The position numbers were made by a program, and so were the translations under genes. A stretch of DNA of 64,000 nt from Thermoanaerobaculia bacterium (GTDB taxonomy: Bacteria; Acidobacteriota; Thermoanaerobaculia; Multivoradales; J023): NCBI GenBank assembly GCA_028066595.1, contig JALCBJ010000028.1, forward strand, positions 1 to 64,000, written 5' to 3'. Position 1 is the stretch's first letter. Each line of letters starts with the position of its first letter. The notes under the pieces are model-generated. The model was not told the DNA's origin. It did no database searches and was given only the letters and a program-made list of their open reading frames with translations. This document shows, in pieces, positions 27,717 to 36,225 of this stretch.

Positions 27717-29561
27717 ATGAGACCGGTCCTGGTCGTAGGTCCTCACCGGACGGGCACATCGATCGTCACTCGAATCGTGTCGCTTCTGGGACCGCGGCTG
27801 TGCGTCGAAGGCGATCGGATGGTGTCGGACGATCCGGCCAAGATCTCGCCGGACAACCCCACAGGCCATTGGGAAAGTCGGTCACTGACCGATTTCAACG
27901 ATGAGCTTCTCGCTCATCTCGGCGGCACATGGCACGCACCACCCGAACCGATGCCTCCGGCCGACCTGCTGGTGCGCCTGGAAAGCCACAGCTCCGACGC
28001 CGGCGAGCGGTTTCACCGCGTGCATCCCTCGGCTGGCTGGGTATGGAAAGACCCCAGGTTGTGCCTGCTCCTACCCTTTTGGATCCGGGCTCTGGGAGCG
28101 GATCCCATAGTCGTACTTACCGTTCGTGGGCCACGTGACGTCGCGCGTTCCCTAGCTCGTCGCAACGGTTTCGGACCCGCCCACGCGACAGCGCTCTGGC
28201 AGCGCTACACCTCCGCCGCTCTCCGTCACTGCGCCGGCCTGCGCACCGTGATCGTACGATATGACCGGTTGGTCGACGACCCAGCGGCGCAGATCTACCA
28301 ACTGCGGGAAGCTCTGGATCACCACGGAGCGCCGGTCCAAGCCAACGACGCCGGTCTCGAAGAGGCCATAGCAACCGTCGATCCGGAGCTACGGCACTAT
28401 CGGTGTGAGGATCTGGCTACGGAGCCTGCCACTACGGGCCACGTTGTACGACTGCTACGAAGTCTGGGTGACGACTACGAGTCGTTCCCACGTCTCGAGC
28501 CTCTCGAAATGGACAGCGCCAGCACCGAGCTGCTCGCGAGTCAGCGGCAGCTGGCTCGAACGGAAAGCACGGCTAGGTGGATGAACGCTCGACTGCGGAA
28601 CCTCGAGACCGAGGAGTGTTGCCGCACCGAGGCCGTCGTTCCGGACCGGCACCTTCCCACGATTCGCTGCTGTACCCGTGCGGAGTTCTTCGACGTGCAG
28701 CGAAGCGAGCTCTTCGCCGACCGCTACAAGATGGAGCTACTGATCGCTCGACGCCACCAGACAGAGGAGCGGTTTACTCTTCCGGGATTCTGCCTACCCT
28801 GCCGCCTGCCGGTGGAATTCGAGCTCGATTGGCAGTACGCCCATCCTCCGATCGATGCGACCTGGCTGAGCGACGACGGATCACCCCTCGAGCTGAAGAT
28901 TCCGAACTGGCGGGAGCGCATTCTTTGCCCCCACTGCGGAATGAACAACCGGCAGCGGGCCATCGCCGCCGAGATCCGAGAGGCCGTCCGCCGGCAGCAG
29001 GCGCGACGTGGAGTCACACCACGGATCTACCTGACCGAGCAGGTCACTCCCATGTTCAGCTATTTCGCCGACCGGTCGGCAGAAGCCGAATGTGTAGGAA
29101 GCGAATACCTCGGCCCGCGTCACCGGGGCGGCTCGATCCGAGATGGCATACGCCACGAAAACGTAGAGGCCCTCAGCTTCGGAGACGCCAGCTTCGACAT
29201 GGTGGTGTCGTGCTCGGTTTTGGAACACGTCAACGAGCCGCTGGCTGCGATCGGCCAGCTAGCTAGGATCCTGCGCCCAGGTGGTGAGCTCTTTCTCGAA
29301 GTACCCTTCGACATCAGCAAAGAGCACAACACCCGTCGCGCCCATCACCTCGGCGACAACGTTCAGCACCTACTGCCTGCCGAGTACCACGGCGACCCCA
29401 TGTCCGAGGCCGGCTCCTTGGTCTTCTTCGACTTCGGCTGGGAGTTCTTCGACCAGCTCCGCGAACAGACCGATCTGAGCTGGAGCCTGGTCACGTACTG
29501 GAGCTTGGAACTGGGACATCTGGGAGGAGCTCAGTTCTTCTTTCACGGGCTCCGCGACTAG
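27717..29561 (+). CDS. sulfotransferase - zinc-cysteine - methyltransferase fusion
   Basis: A 614-aa protein from ATG 27717. The first 280 residues are a sulfotransferase-family domain: the PAPS phosphate loop GPHRTGTSIVTR (8-19), WVWKDPRLCLLLPFW and VVLTVRGPRDVARSLARR. A middle part carries three Cys pairs (CC near 318, CLPC near 359-362, CPHC near 404-407) that could bind zinc, then NNRQRA. Residues about 460-614 are a class I methyltransferase (VEALSFGDASFDMVVSCSVLEHV, ILRPGGELFLEVPF). Sulfation plus methylation of one glycan is a plausible joint task. In-frame sequence before 27717 belongs to the preceding gene region. This is a glycan-decoration cluster by context. Confidence 0.82.
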   Translation: MRPVLVVGPHRTGTSIVTRIVSLLGPRLCVEGDRMVSDDPAKISPDNPTGHWESRSLTDFNDELLAHLGGTWHAPPEPMPPADLLVRLESHSSDAGERFHRVHPSAGWVWKDPRLCLLLPFWIRALGADPIVVLTVRGPRDVARSLARRNGFGPAHATALWQRYTSAALRHCAGLRTVIVRYDRLVDDPAAQIYQLREALDHHGAPVQANDAGLEEAIATVDPELRHYRCEDLATEPATTGHVVRLLRSLGDDYESFPRLEPLEMDSASTELLASQRQLARTESTARWMNARLRNLETEECCRTEAVVPDRHLPTIRCCTRAEFFDVQRSELFADRYKMELLIARRHQTEERFTLPGFCLPCRLPVEFELDWQYAHPPIDATWLSDDGSPLELKIPNWRERILCPHCGMNNRQRAIAAEIREAVRRQQARRGVTPRIYLTEQVTPMFSYFADRSAEAECVGSEYLGPRHRGGSIRDGIRHENVEALSFGDASFDMVVSCSVLEHVNEPLAAIGQLARILRPGGELFLEVPFDISKEHNTRRAHHLGDNVQHLLPAEYHGDPMSEAGSLVFFDFGWEFFDQLREQTDLSWSLVTYWSLELGHLGGAQFFFHGLRD

Positions 29562-29755
29562 CTCGACTGCATCCAGAAACGGGCCCGTGGCAGCCTTCAC
29601 TCCCGTCTGCGCGCTGCCATCGCGACTCGCTCGAGCCTGGAGATGACCCTACAACTTCCTTGGTACGGCAGTTTACGAGGCACCGTCACTTCTTCGGCTT
29701 GGAAGTCTCTTTCGTGCTCAGTCCGCATGACTCTGGAAACGGTTCTCTGATAAGA

Positions 29756-29778
29756 GCCAACTCAGCGCTGTCGTTGGC
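29756..29778. terminator. weak stem-loop between convergent genes
   Basis: GCCAAC (29756-29761) pairs with GTTGGC (29773-29778) over an 11-base loop, 6 bases beyond the end of the minus-strand methyltransferase. The 222-base convergent spacer (29562-29783) holds no gene that I can support and is slightly less GC-rich than its surroundings. The stem is short and lacks a T-run. Confidence 0.25.
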
Positions 29779-29783
29779 AGCAC

Positions 29784-30809
29784 TCAGTCCGGAATTCGCA
29801 GACAGAATTTTGGAGACCAGTGTCGATAGACGATGGGGTTCGCGATCTCGCGCGCGCGGGCAGCCGCAATCAGATGAGTCGGTTTTACCTGCCCGGCGTC
29901 GATGAGACGCTCGTCGAACTCCGCCACATAGTCGATCCACGCCAGATCTCGTGGATGTTTCGGATCGAAGTTGCGTCCAAAGCAGCGGTCGACGAAGACG
30001 TCGATCACGTTCCCGAACGCCACGAATACTTCGAACTGAAAGCTATCGACGAGGAGCGGCAAGATGTCCTGAGCTCGAACTCCCTCATTGCCAGATACCG
30101 AGCAATCCCAGTTGACGAACTGGTCCTCCCAGCGCTGCAACAGGTGATTGAACTTGTACTCGCGAGGCATGCGTCGCCAGATGTCCTCCAAGGGTGCGAG
30201 AGCTTCCGGCCAGCGCTGGTGACCGTTTCGGCCGATCATGTCGTTGACGAGGAAGACACCGTCGTCGCCTAGGGCCTCTCGGACCGCCGCGAACACGGCC
30301 TCCAGGTCGACCAGGTGATGCAGGGAATGGACAGCCAGGCAGGCCGCGTAGGCGCGATCGGGCCGCCACGACTCCACGTCGGTCACTTGGCAGAGAACGT
30401 GTGAAGCCACCTGTTGTTCGGCAGCGAGCTGCAGCCCTCGCTCCACCATCGCAGGATTGAGCTCGAGGCAGTGAAACACGAAGTTCTCGACCCCTCGACC
30501 GCGGAGTGCTTTTGCCAGACCCACCTCGAGATCACAGTTACCCGATCCGAGAGCAGCGAAGTACTGCATCTCGGAGGGATCCGAACAGCAAGCTTGTTCC
30601 AGAAAGTAGAGGTTGAACTCCTCGAGGCTCGAAAACCCGCACGCCTGGAGCTTCGGCAGCACGTAGGTACGACTCCAATAGTGGAAGATCTCAGGAAGCT
30701 CGTGGACATCGACACAGTCGCGGTAGTTGGCCAGCTCCTGCTCTAGATGCCGGTCTAGATCGAGTCGCTTTCGTGCTGGATTGGTTCCGGGCGAAGAGTT
30801 CTTCGTGAT
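29784..30809 (-). CDS. class I SAM methyltransferase with apparent AUC start codon
   Basis: A 341-aa protein if initiated at ATC 30809. An ideal Shine-Dalgarno sequence, AAAGGAGG, ends 6 bases before that ATC, and an in-frame stop lies two codons upstream. No ATG, GTG or TTG occurs in frame until GTG 30662. Starting at 30662 would discard 49 residues that look genuinely coding (RHLEQELANYRDC, LPEIFHYWSRTYVLPKL). The body has AALGSGNCDLEVGLA (SAM loop), HCLELNPAMVERG and AAYAACLAVHSLHHLVDLE. It is the last gene of the 37871-to-29784 glycan set. A sequencing error ATG to ATC is the main alternative. Target unknown. Confidence 0.78.
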   Translation of the reverse strand: MTKNSSPGTNPARKRLDLDRHLEQELANYRDCVDVHELPEIFHYWSRTYVLPKLQACGFSSLEEFNLYFLEQACCSDPSEMQYFAALGSGNCDLEVGLAKALRGRGVENFVFHCLELNPAMVERGLQLAAEQQVASHVLCQVTDVESWRPDRAYAACLAVHSLHHLVDLEAVFAAVREALGDDGVFLVNDMIGRNGHQRWPEALAPLEDIWRRMPREYKFNHLLQRWEDQFVNWDCSVSGNEGVRAQDILPLLVDSFQFEVFVAFGNVIDVFVDRCFGRNFDPKHPRDLAWIDYVAEFDERLIDAGQVKPTHLIAAARAREIANPIVYRHWSPKFCLRIPD

Positions 30810-30815
30810 GCCCTA

Positions 30816-30824
30816 CCTCCTTTC
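30816..30824 (-). promoter_or_regulatory. strong ribosome binding site before the AUC codon
   Basis: On the minus strand GAAAGGAGG is complementary to the 16S rRNA 3' end and is separated by 6 bases from ATC at 30809-30807. This is the best ribosome site in the surrounding region and decides the start of the methyltransferase gene. Confidence 0.7.
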
Positions 30825-30872
30825 ACTCATAGGACCTCGATGCTCTGAGCCGGTCGGTAGATCCATGAACCG

Positions 30873-32528
30873 CTATCGACCATCCGCGACCAAACGGGCG
30901 ATGCCTCCTTCGGTCGGCCCGTCCTCCGTCACGATCTCCCAGCTGTAGCCCTCCGGGGGTGGAGACATCTCCGCAACCATACGGACATCCACCGCGTGCA
31001 TCAACGCCCACACCGAGCGCCCCTCGCCGAGCGCCTTGGATACGAGCTGTCGACGTTCCGGAACTCCGAAGACGAAGACCTCTGGGTTGAAACGGAACAG
31101 GTGTTCGTCGGTGAGCGGCGCCACCCAAGTATCCGGGGGCATGAGCGCGTGAACGTAGGGTGGAGGTGCATCGGTCAGCACGAGGCGTAGGCCCGGGTCC
31201 TGTATGCGGTCCAGCTGACGGGTCACGCGGTAGGCGGCCGATGAGCCGGGGGGGGATTCCGCTCCGAACCGGAGCGTCTCAAAGGTCGTGTTACCAGGCG
31301 CAGGCCAGCCGAGAACGGCCGCCGCCACCAAGCCCGTCGTAAGGCTCGCGACCAGCCTCGGCATCGTCCTACGTCGCGACTCCTGCCGCCGAGTCCGAGC
31401 ACGGCGCCAGAGCCCGAGCCAACCCGTCGAAGATGCCGGAGCGGCGAGGACCAACAGCGGGAAGAGCAGCCGGGCGTCTGGGAAGAAATACGCGGTCATC
31501 GTCGCGAAGTAGCAGCCGGCCGCTAGGGCGAACCAAACGAGGCGGCCACTGAGGCGAAGGCCGAATACGGCGCCGACCGTCAGGAGAGCCCAGGCCGGCC
31601 CCACGTAGGAGCCGTGTCCGTAGAGGTTGGCCGTGGTGAACAGGACCTCGCTCTGCACCAGCTCGCGGGCGTAGTACCCAAGATTGGGTGTCACGAATTT
31701 GAGATCGAAGGCTCGAGCCCAATTCCAATACGGCGCCCAATATTCATAGCCCGAAGTCAGGGGATGACCCAACGTTCGCCAGTTCTGCAGCCACAACGGA
31801 GCCAGGACCAGAATCCCTGCGCCGCTCAACCACGCCAGATCGACCAGCTTCTCCTTGTGATCGGCCTGGGTGAGATCTCGCCAGGAGCTGCCATGCCGGG
31901 CGATGACCGCAACGATCCCAAACAGCACGAGCAGCAGCAGGTTCGACGTGCGAAACCACAGGCTCCCAGCCAGGAGAACGACACCCCTTGCGCCCTGTAC
32001 ACGCGAACCTCCGCCAGCCCATGCGTATAGCCACCAGATACCGGCCACTGCCAATGTAGTACCCCAGATCTCACTCAGCGGACTGCGGCACAAGATGATG
32101 AAGGCAGGCAGGCTTGCGAGCAGCAGCGCTGCCAAGCCCGCCGCCACCGGGCCGATGCGACGCCACCAGAAGGCCACGGTCCACAACAGCAACGCCAGGC
32201 CACCAAGCTGGTTCGCTCGGTGCAATGCCCAGGCAGGTTCCACGTTCAGCTGGATGAGCGCAGCTCCGATCAGACTGAAGCCGATCGGGTATCGGGAAGG
32301 GTGCGTCGTACCGGCCACGTGGATACCGTGTTCGCCGGAGCGAGCCAAAAGGACCGCTCCATCCAAGTATTCCGCTCCGTCGGTCCAGGGAGCTGCGGCC
32401 CGGCCCACGGTCCAGTTCTCGGGAACCGACACCACCGTCGCCCAGAAAAGGAGCAGTGAGAGGACCGCGAGCAGGGTGCCGACCAGCCGACTACGACGTG
32501 TCACGTTCACTCGGGCTCTTCGCGGCAT
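30873..32528 (-). CDS. GT-C type polytopic membrane glycosyltransferase-like protein
   Basis: A 551-aa membrane protein with about ten helices. The N-terminal loop after helix 1 holds WTDGAEYLDGAVLLARSGE, with acidic residues where GT-C enzymes (ArnT/PMT class) place their catalytic Asp, and THPSRYPIGFSLIGAALI. Helices run through LALLLWTVAFWWRR, AAGLAALLLASLPAFIILC and others to about 420. A soluble C-terminal domain follows (about 430-551). Such enzymes move a sugar from a lipid-phosphate donor across the membrane. It overlaps the sulfatase gene by 22 bases. Specificity is unknown, and a non-catalytic relative cannot be excluded. Confidence 0.75.
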   Translation of the reverse strand: MPRRARVNVTRRSRLVGTLLAVLSLLLFWATVVSVPENWTVGRAAAPWTDGAEYLDGAVLLARSGEHGIHVAGTTHPSRYPIGFSLIGAALIQLNVEPAWALHRANQLGGLALLLWTVAFWWRRIGPVAAGLAALLLASLPAFIILCRSPLSEIWGTTLAVAGIWWLYAWAGGGSRVQGARGVVLLAGSLWFRTSNLLLLVLFGIVAVIARHGSSWRDLTQADHKEKLVDLAWLSGAGILVLAPLWLQNWRTLGHPLTSGYEYWAPYWNWARAFDLKFVTPNLGYYARELVQSEVLFTTANLYGHGSYVGPAWALLTVGAVFGLRLSGRLVWFALAAGCYFATMTAYFFPDARLLFPLLVLAAPASSTGWLGLWRRARTRRQESRRRTMPRLVASLTTGLVAAAVLGWPAPGNTTFETLRFGAESPPGSSAAYRVTRQLDRIQDPGLRLVLTDAPPPYVHALMPPDTWVAPLTDEHLFRFNPEVFVFGVPERRQLVSKALGEGRSVWALMHAVDVRMVAEMSPPPEGYSWEIVTEDGPTEGGIARLVADGR

Positions 32529-34264
32529 CCCACGCCCGTGCTACGGACGACCGTGCTGGCCAGAGTGCGACCCGAATCGCGGTCGACCAGTACGAAACGC
32601 ATGCCGTCGCGAACCCACTTGCCGGTTACTGCTCGGCCCTCGCTACCGCCGTGAACGAACAGCTTCCCGGTCGCTGACTCCACCCGGACTTCCACTTGAC
32701 CGATCTCAGATCGCCGCCATCGCAACGTGGTGACACCCAGCCCGGATCCGTCACAGATCGGCACGGGATTGGGTTCGGCCCACAGGATCTGTTGTTCCGA
32801 ACCGACGGGTTCGAGGTAGCCCAAGCTTTCGAGCTGAGCTCGCAGGTCGTCGGGAAGCTGCTCCTCACCGTGCGACACCTCCTGCCTCGGGTGAAGGGTA
32901 CGCAGCCGTTGGAGCTCCGCCAGCTCTTCCTCCACGGCGGCGATCGCGGTGTGCAACAAGTCGGGCGCGGTATCCAAGAGGTTGACACGTTCCCCAGGAT
33001 CCTTCGTCAGATCCCACAGGCCGACCGGAGCTCCAGACGCGGGCCGCAGCACGATCTTCCATTCCGCCGTTCGGAGAGCGAGCAGAGACTGTCCACTTGC
33101 TGGATCTTCGACCAGCTCTGCGACTGCAGGAGGCCGGTTGGTGACATGCGCCTCTGTCTCTTCTGCAGACAGTGACGGGATCAGAGATCTGCCCATCACA
33201 GACGGTAGCGGTTCTGCTCCAGCGAGCTCGATCAGCGTGGGTGCCACGTCGATGATGCGGACGGGCTGACGTAGGCGCCGCCCAGCTGCGACGCGCCCCG
33301 GTCCCCAGACGATCAACGGAATGCGGATCGATTCGTCGAACAGTTGCCGCTTGTGGCCGAACAAGCCGTGCTCGAAAAGCTCCTCCCCATGATCCGAGGT
33401 CACGACCACGACCGCATCCTCCAGCGCTCCCACTCCTCGCAAGAGCTCGAGAATGCGCCCGATCTGTTGATCGGTCCACGCTACCTCTCCATCGTAGAGA
33501 GCTGAAAGATGTTGCAGATCCTCCTCAGAGAAATCCGCTGGCCCTCGGCGAATCAAGTCCACCAAACCGCGCCCCGAGACCGACCCGGAGTAGCTCGGAT
33601 CTGTGAACCGAGAGTCGAAGGGTGCCGGAGGGATGTAGTCGTAGTGCACGTCCCAGAGATGCACGAAAAGAAAGAAGGGGCCCTGCGACAGGAACGGAAG
33701 TAAGGCTTCGACCTGCTCCACGGTCTGAGGTCCGGTGACCACCCGATGAGAAAGGTCCACGGCTTCCTCCCAGTCCTCAGGCTCCGGCACGTGAGCGCGG
33801 TAGTGGTCAAAGCCCTGACCGAATCCGAATCGCGGACTGAGCAGAGGTCCGCTCCAAACACCTGCGGTCCGGTACCCAGCGGAGCGCAACGCTTCCGCCA
33901 ACGTGCGCCGAGCTGCCTCGAGCTGCCGTGAGCCACGATCCACTCCATGCACGGAATCCGGCAAGCCGGTGAACAGAGCCGCGTGGGCCGGCAGGGTCCA
34001 GGAGCTGCTGCTGGTCGCGACCTCGAACAGGGTACCGTCCGCGGCCAAACCGTCGAGGATCGGCGTGGTGTTCCGCTCGTAGCCGTAGCAGGAGAGACGG
34101 TCGGCGCGCAGGCTGTCGACCGAGATCAACACGAGATTGGGCTGCGTCGCGGCAGGTCTCTGCGGCCGCTCGGCACAGCTGCTGATCCCGATACCCAGGA
34201 CGAGCCAACCAGCCAGTAGCCCGGGAAGGAGCTGTACGACGGTTGGCTCGCGAGTCGCCGGCAT
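32507..34264 (-). CDS. sulfatase-superfamily lipoprotein (Thr nucleophile) with appended beta domain
   Basis: A 585-aa lipoprotein: ATG 34264, hydrophobic LLAGWLVLGIGISSC, lipidated Cys 30. The alkaline-phosphatase-superfamily hydrolase domain spans about 40-440, with NLVLISVDSLRADRLSCYG (metal Asp50) and VVVVTSDHGEELFEHG. At the nucleophile position it reads S-W-T-L-P-A-H (88-94). The Cys/Ser-x-Pro-x-Arg needed for formylglycine is missing and Thr90 is the likely nucleophile, so a phospho- or phosphoethanolamine transferase activity is as likely as sulfatase. The C-terminal 85 residues are the PNPx-CDGS domain also found alone at 27337. It starts 5 bases after the GT fusion gene ends. Confidence 0.82.
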   Translation of the reverse strand: MPATREPTVVQLLPGLLAGWLVLGIGISSCAERPQRPAATQPNLVLISVDSLRADRLSCYGYERNTTPILDGLAADGTLFEVATSSSSWTLPAHAALFTGLPDSVHGVDRGSRQLEAARRTLAEALRSAGYRTAGVWSGPLLSPRFGFGQGFDHYRAHVPEPEDWEEAVDLSHRVVTGPQTVEQVEALLPFLSQGPFFLFVHLWDVHYDYIPPAPFDSRFTDPSYSGSVSGRGLVDLIRRGPADFSEEDLQHLSALYDGEVAWTDQQIGRILELLRGVGALEDAVVVVTSDHGEELFEHGLFGHKRQLFDESIRIPLIVWGPGRVAAGRRLRQPVRIIDVAPTLIELAGAEPLPSVMGRSLIPSLSAEETEAHVTNRPPAVAELVEDPASGQSLLALRTAEWKIVLRPASGAPVGLWDLTKDPGERVNLLDTAPDLLHTAIAAVEEELAELQRLRTLHPRQEVSHGEEQLPDDLRAQLESLGYLEPVGSEQQILWAEPNPVPICDGSGLGVTTLRWRRSEIGQVEVRVESATGKLFVHGGSEGRAVTGKWVRDGMRFVLVDRDSGRTLASTVVRSTGVGCREEPE

Positions 34265-34269
34265 TCCGC

Positions 34270-36225
34270 TCAGGTGATCTCGGATCGGACGTGATGCGAG
34301 AACCAGTGGACGAAACGCCGATGAACCTGTTCCTGTTCGTCCCAAGCGATCTGAGCCGCGGTTCGGGTCGATCGAGCCGCTTCGGCCCAGGCTCGATCGG
34401 AGGTCATCAACTGGACGACCTGAGCCGCGATCTGCTCCGGTTCGTCGGCGATCCACAGGGCCTCGAAGAGATCGGCCGGCATGCTTTCCGCACCGACGTT
34501 CGTGGTGAGCGTCGGCACGCCGTAGCGCATTGCCATCGAGATCTTGTCCTTGGTTCCGGCGCCGTAGCGGAGAGGCACGAGCATCGCACGCGCGGAGCAC
34601 AGCTCGTCGCCGAGATCCTCTACCCACCCCGCGATCTCGACGGCCGGATGGTCTCCGGATATCTCGTCCACCAGCTCGGACGAGGCACCGATGATCCGCA
34701 ACGGCAAGTGTCGGCCGACCATTGCAGCCACTCGCGGATGGATCTCTCCCAGCCACCACATGACGGCGTCCAGGTTGGGTGGATGAACGAAGCTGCCCAG
34801 GAAGACCAGCGCACCGTCGGCCTGCGCTTCCAGGTCTGATGGTAAGGGTTCGTAGGCGCCGACATCGAAGTCGAAGACATCCAGCTGGGGCAGCTCGTGC
34901 CGAAGCATCGCGGCATCGTTCGACGAGGAAGCGATCACGGCATCGGCCGATCCGTAGACTTCGAGCTCCCAGGCCTTTTCGGTGACGATGTCCTCCATGC
35001 GCGCGGCTCCGACACCCAGACCCAGCTCACTCTGGCGGTACAGAAGGACCGCACTATCGACCACCCAAGGTGTCTCGGGCAGCATCTGGCGCACCAGAGG
35101 TCCGAACCGATGGCCCACGTCTGCCGACCAGGCCACGACGGCATCCCAGATGTCGTACTCCAGCAGCTCGTGCAGCGGCGCGAACCTCGTCTGATTCCGA
35201 TCGTTCAGCAGCCAACGTGACGGCTCCTGGTAGCCACACCAGCGAATCCCCAAACGCTCCAGAAATGGAGCGTACCGGCCATGATCACCCAGGTGTTCGG
35301 ACCAGGCCACGATGGCGAAACCCGCATCGGAGAGGATCTGCATCTCCTTGTAGACGCGGGCGTGGCCACCCGACTGGTCAGGCTTCAGAAAGTCCGGCAG
35401 CAGCCATAGCAGCAGAGGGCGATCGTCGGGCGAGAGAGCGTGATGCAGAGCGGTGGCCGGTCCCATCGGCTCAGAGTTCTTCAGGCGCGTCGACCAGCGC
35501 GCGGCGAAGCGGCCTCGATTCCGGAGCTGGTGGCGTTTCGCACCGCAATTCTCGTCCCTGCCGGCGCTGCCGCCCTCCAGGTGGTAGACGACAGCGCGGG
35601 GCTCGACCATCACGCGGCCGCCATCTGCCGTCAGACGCAGGCAGAGATCCGTGTCTTCGTAGTACGCCGGTACGAAGGCGTCGTCGAATCCGCCGACGGC
35701 CACGAAGCTTTCGCGACGTACCAGGAGGCTGGCAGCGGAGCCGTAGTGCGCTTCGAACGGTTGGCGGCAAAGCGATCGTGGCGGTCGTTCGCCGCGCAGC
35801 AGTTGCCAGGCCTCGCCCGCATCCGACACGTAGCTGCCCAGCTCGAGCACCCTACCGTCGAAGGTTCGAAATTGCGGTGTGACGGCGACCGTACGCTCGT
35901 CTGCCAACAGACAATCCACCATCCGCCCGAGGCTCTGCGGAGCCGGCACCGTGTCGTTGTTGAGCAGCCACAGCAGCTCGCCCTCCGCGCGCTCTGCCAG
36001 TCCGTTGTTCGCGGGTCCGAAGCCGACATTGGTCGCCGAGGTCACCAGAGTCAGGTCATCTAGCCGCGAGACCAGCCCTGGGCCGTCGGGCGAATCGTTG
36101 TCCCACACGAGCACCTCGATCCAACCCTCGTAGCGGACACGGCGTACCGCGTCGACCGCTCTCTGGGTCAGATCGGTGGCGCCCCACTGGGGAATGAGCA
36201 CACTGACCGAAGGACGACTCACCAT
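34270..36225 (-). CDS. two-domain glycosyltransferase, GT2 fused to GT4
   Basis: A 651-aa protein from ATG 36225, overlapping the previous gene by 7 bases. Residues 1-250 are a GT2 (GT-A fold) transferase: SVSVLIPQWGATDLTQRAV, VLVWDNDS, TSATNVGFGPANNGL, the nucleotide-binding acidic motif LLNND (87-91), and YYEDTDLCLRLTADGGRV. Residues about 268-651 are a GT4 (GT-B) transferase: WLLPDFLKPDQSGGHARVYKEM, ALVFLGSFVHPPNLDAVMWW and the donor-site loop VPLRYGAGTKDKISMAMRYGVPTL. Two consecutive sugar additions to a surface glycan by one polypeptide is the usual reading of this architecture. Sugars are unknown. Confidence 0.87.
   Translation of the reverse strand: MVSRPSVSVLIPQWGATDLTQRAVDAVRRVRYEGWIEVLVWDNDSPDGPGLVSRLDDLTLVTSATNVGFGPANNGLAERAEGELLWLLNNDTVPAPQSLGRMVDCLLADERTVAVTPQFRTFDGRVLELGSYVSDAGEAWQLLRGERPPRSLCRQPFEAHYGSAASLLVRRESFVAVGGFDDAFVPAYYEDTDLCLRLTADGGRVMVEPRAVVYHLEGGSAGRDENCGAKRHQLRNRGRFAARWSTRLKNSEPMGPATALHHALSPDDRPLLLWLLPDFLKPDQSGGHARVYKEMQILSDAGFAIVAWSEHLGDHGRYAPFLERLGIRWCGYQEPSRWLLNDRNQTRFAPLHELLEYDIWDAVVAWSADVGHRFGPLVRQMLPETPWVVDSAVLLYRQSELGLGVGAARMEDIVTEKAWELEVYGSADAVIASSSNDAAMLRHELPQLDVFDFDVGAYEPLPSDLEAQADGALVFLGSFVHPPNLDAVMWWLGEIHPRVAAMVGRHLPLRIIGASSELVDEISGDHPAVEIAGWVEDLGDELCSARAMLVPLRYGAGTKDKISMAMRYGVPTLTTNVGAESMPADLFEALWIADEPEQIAAQVVQLMTSDRAWAEAARSTRTAAQIAWDEQEQVHRRFVHWFSHHVRSEIT

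Noticed and set aside
34265-34759. 165-codon N-terminal extension of the sulfatase-like lipoprotein
   Set aside because: It is antisense-frame noise inside the glycosyltransferase fusion; the lipoprotein signal starts at ATG 34264.
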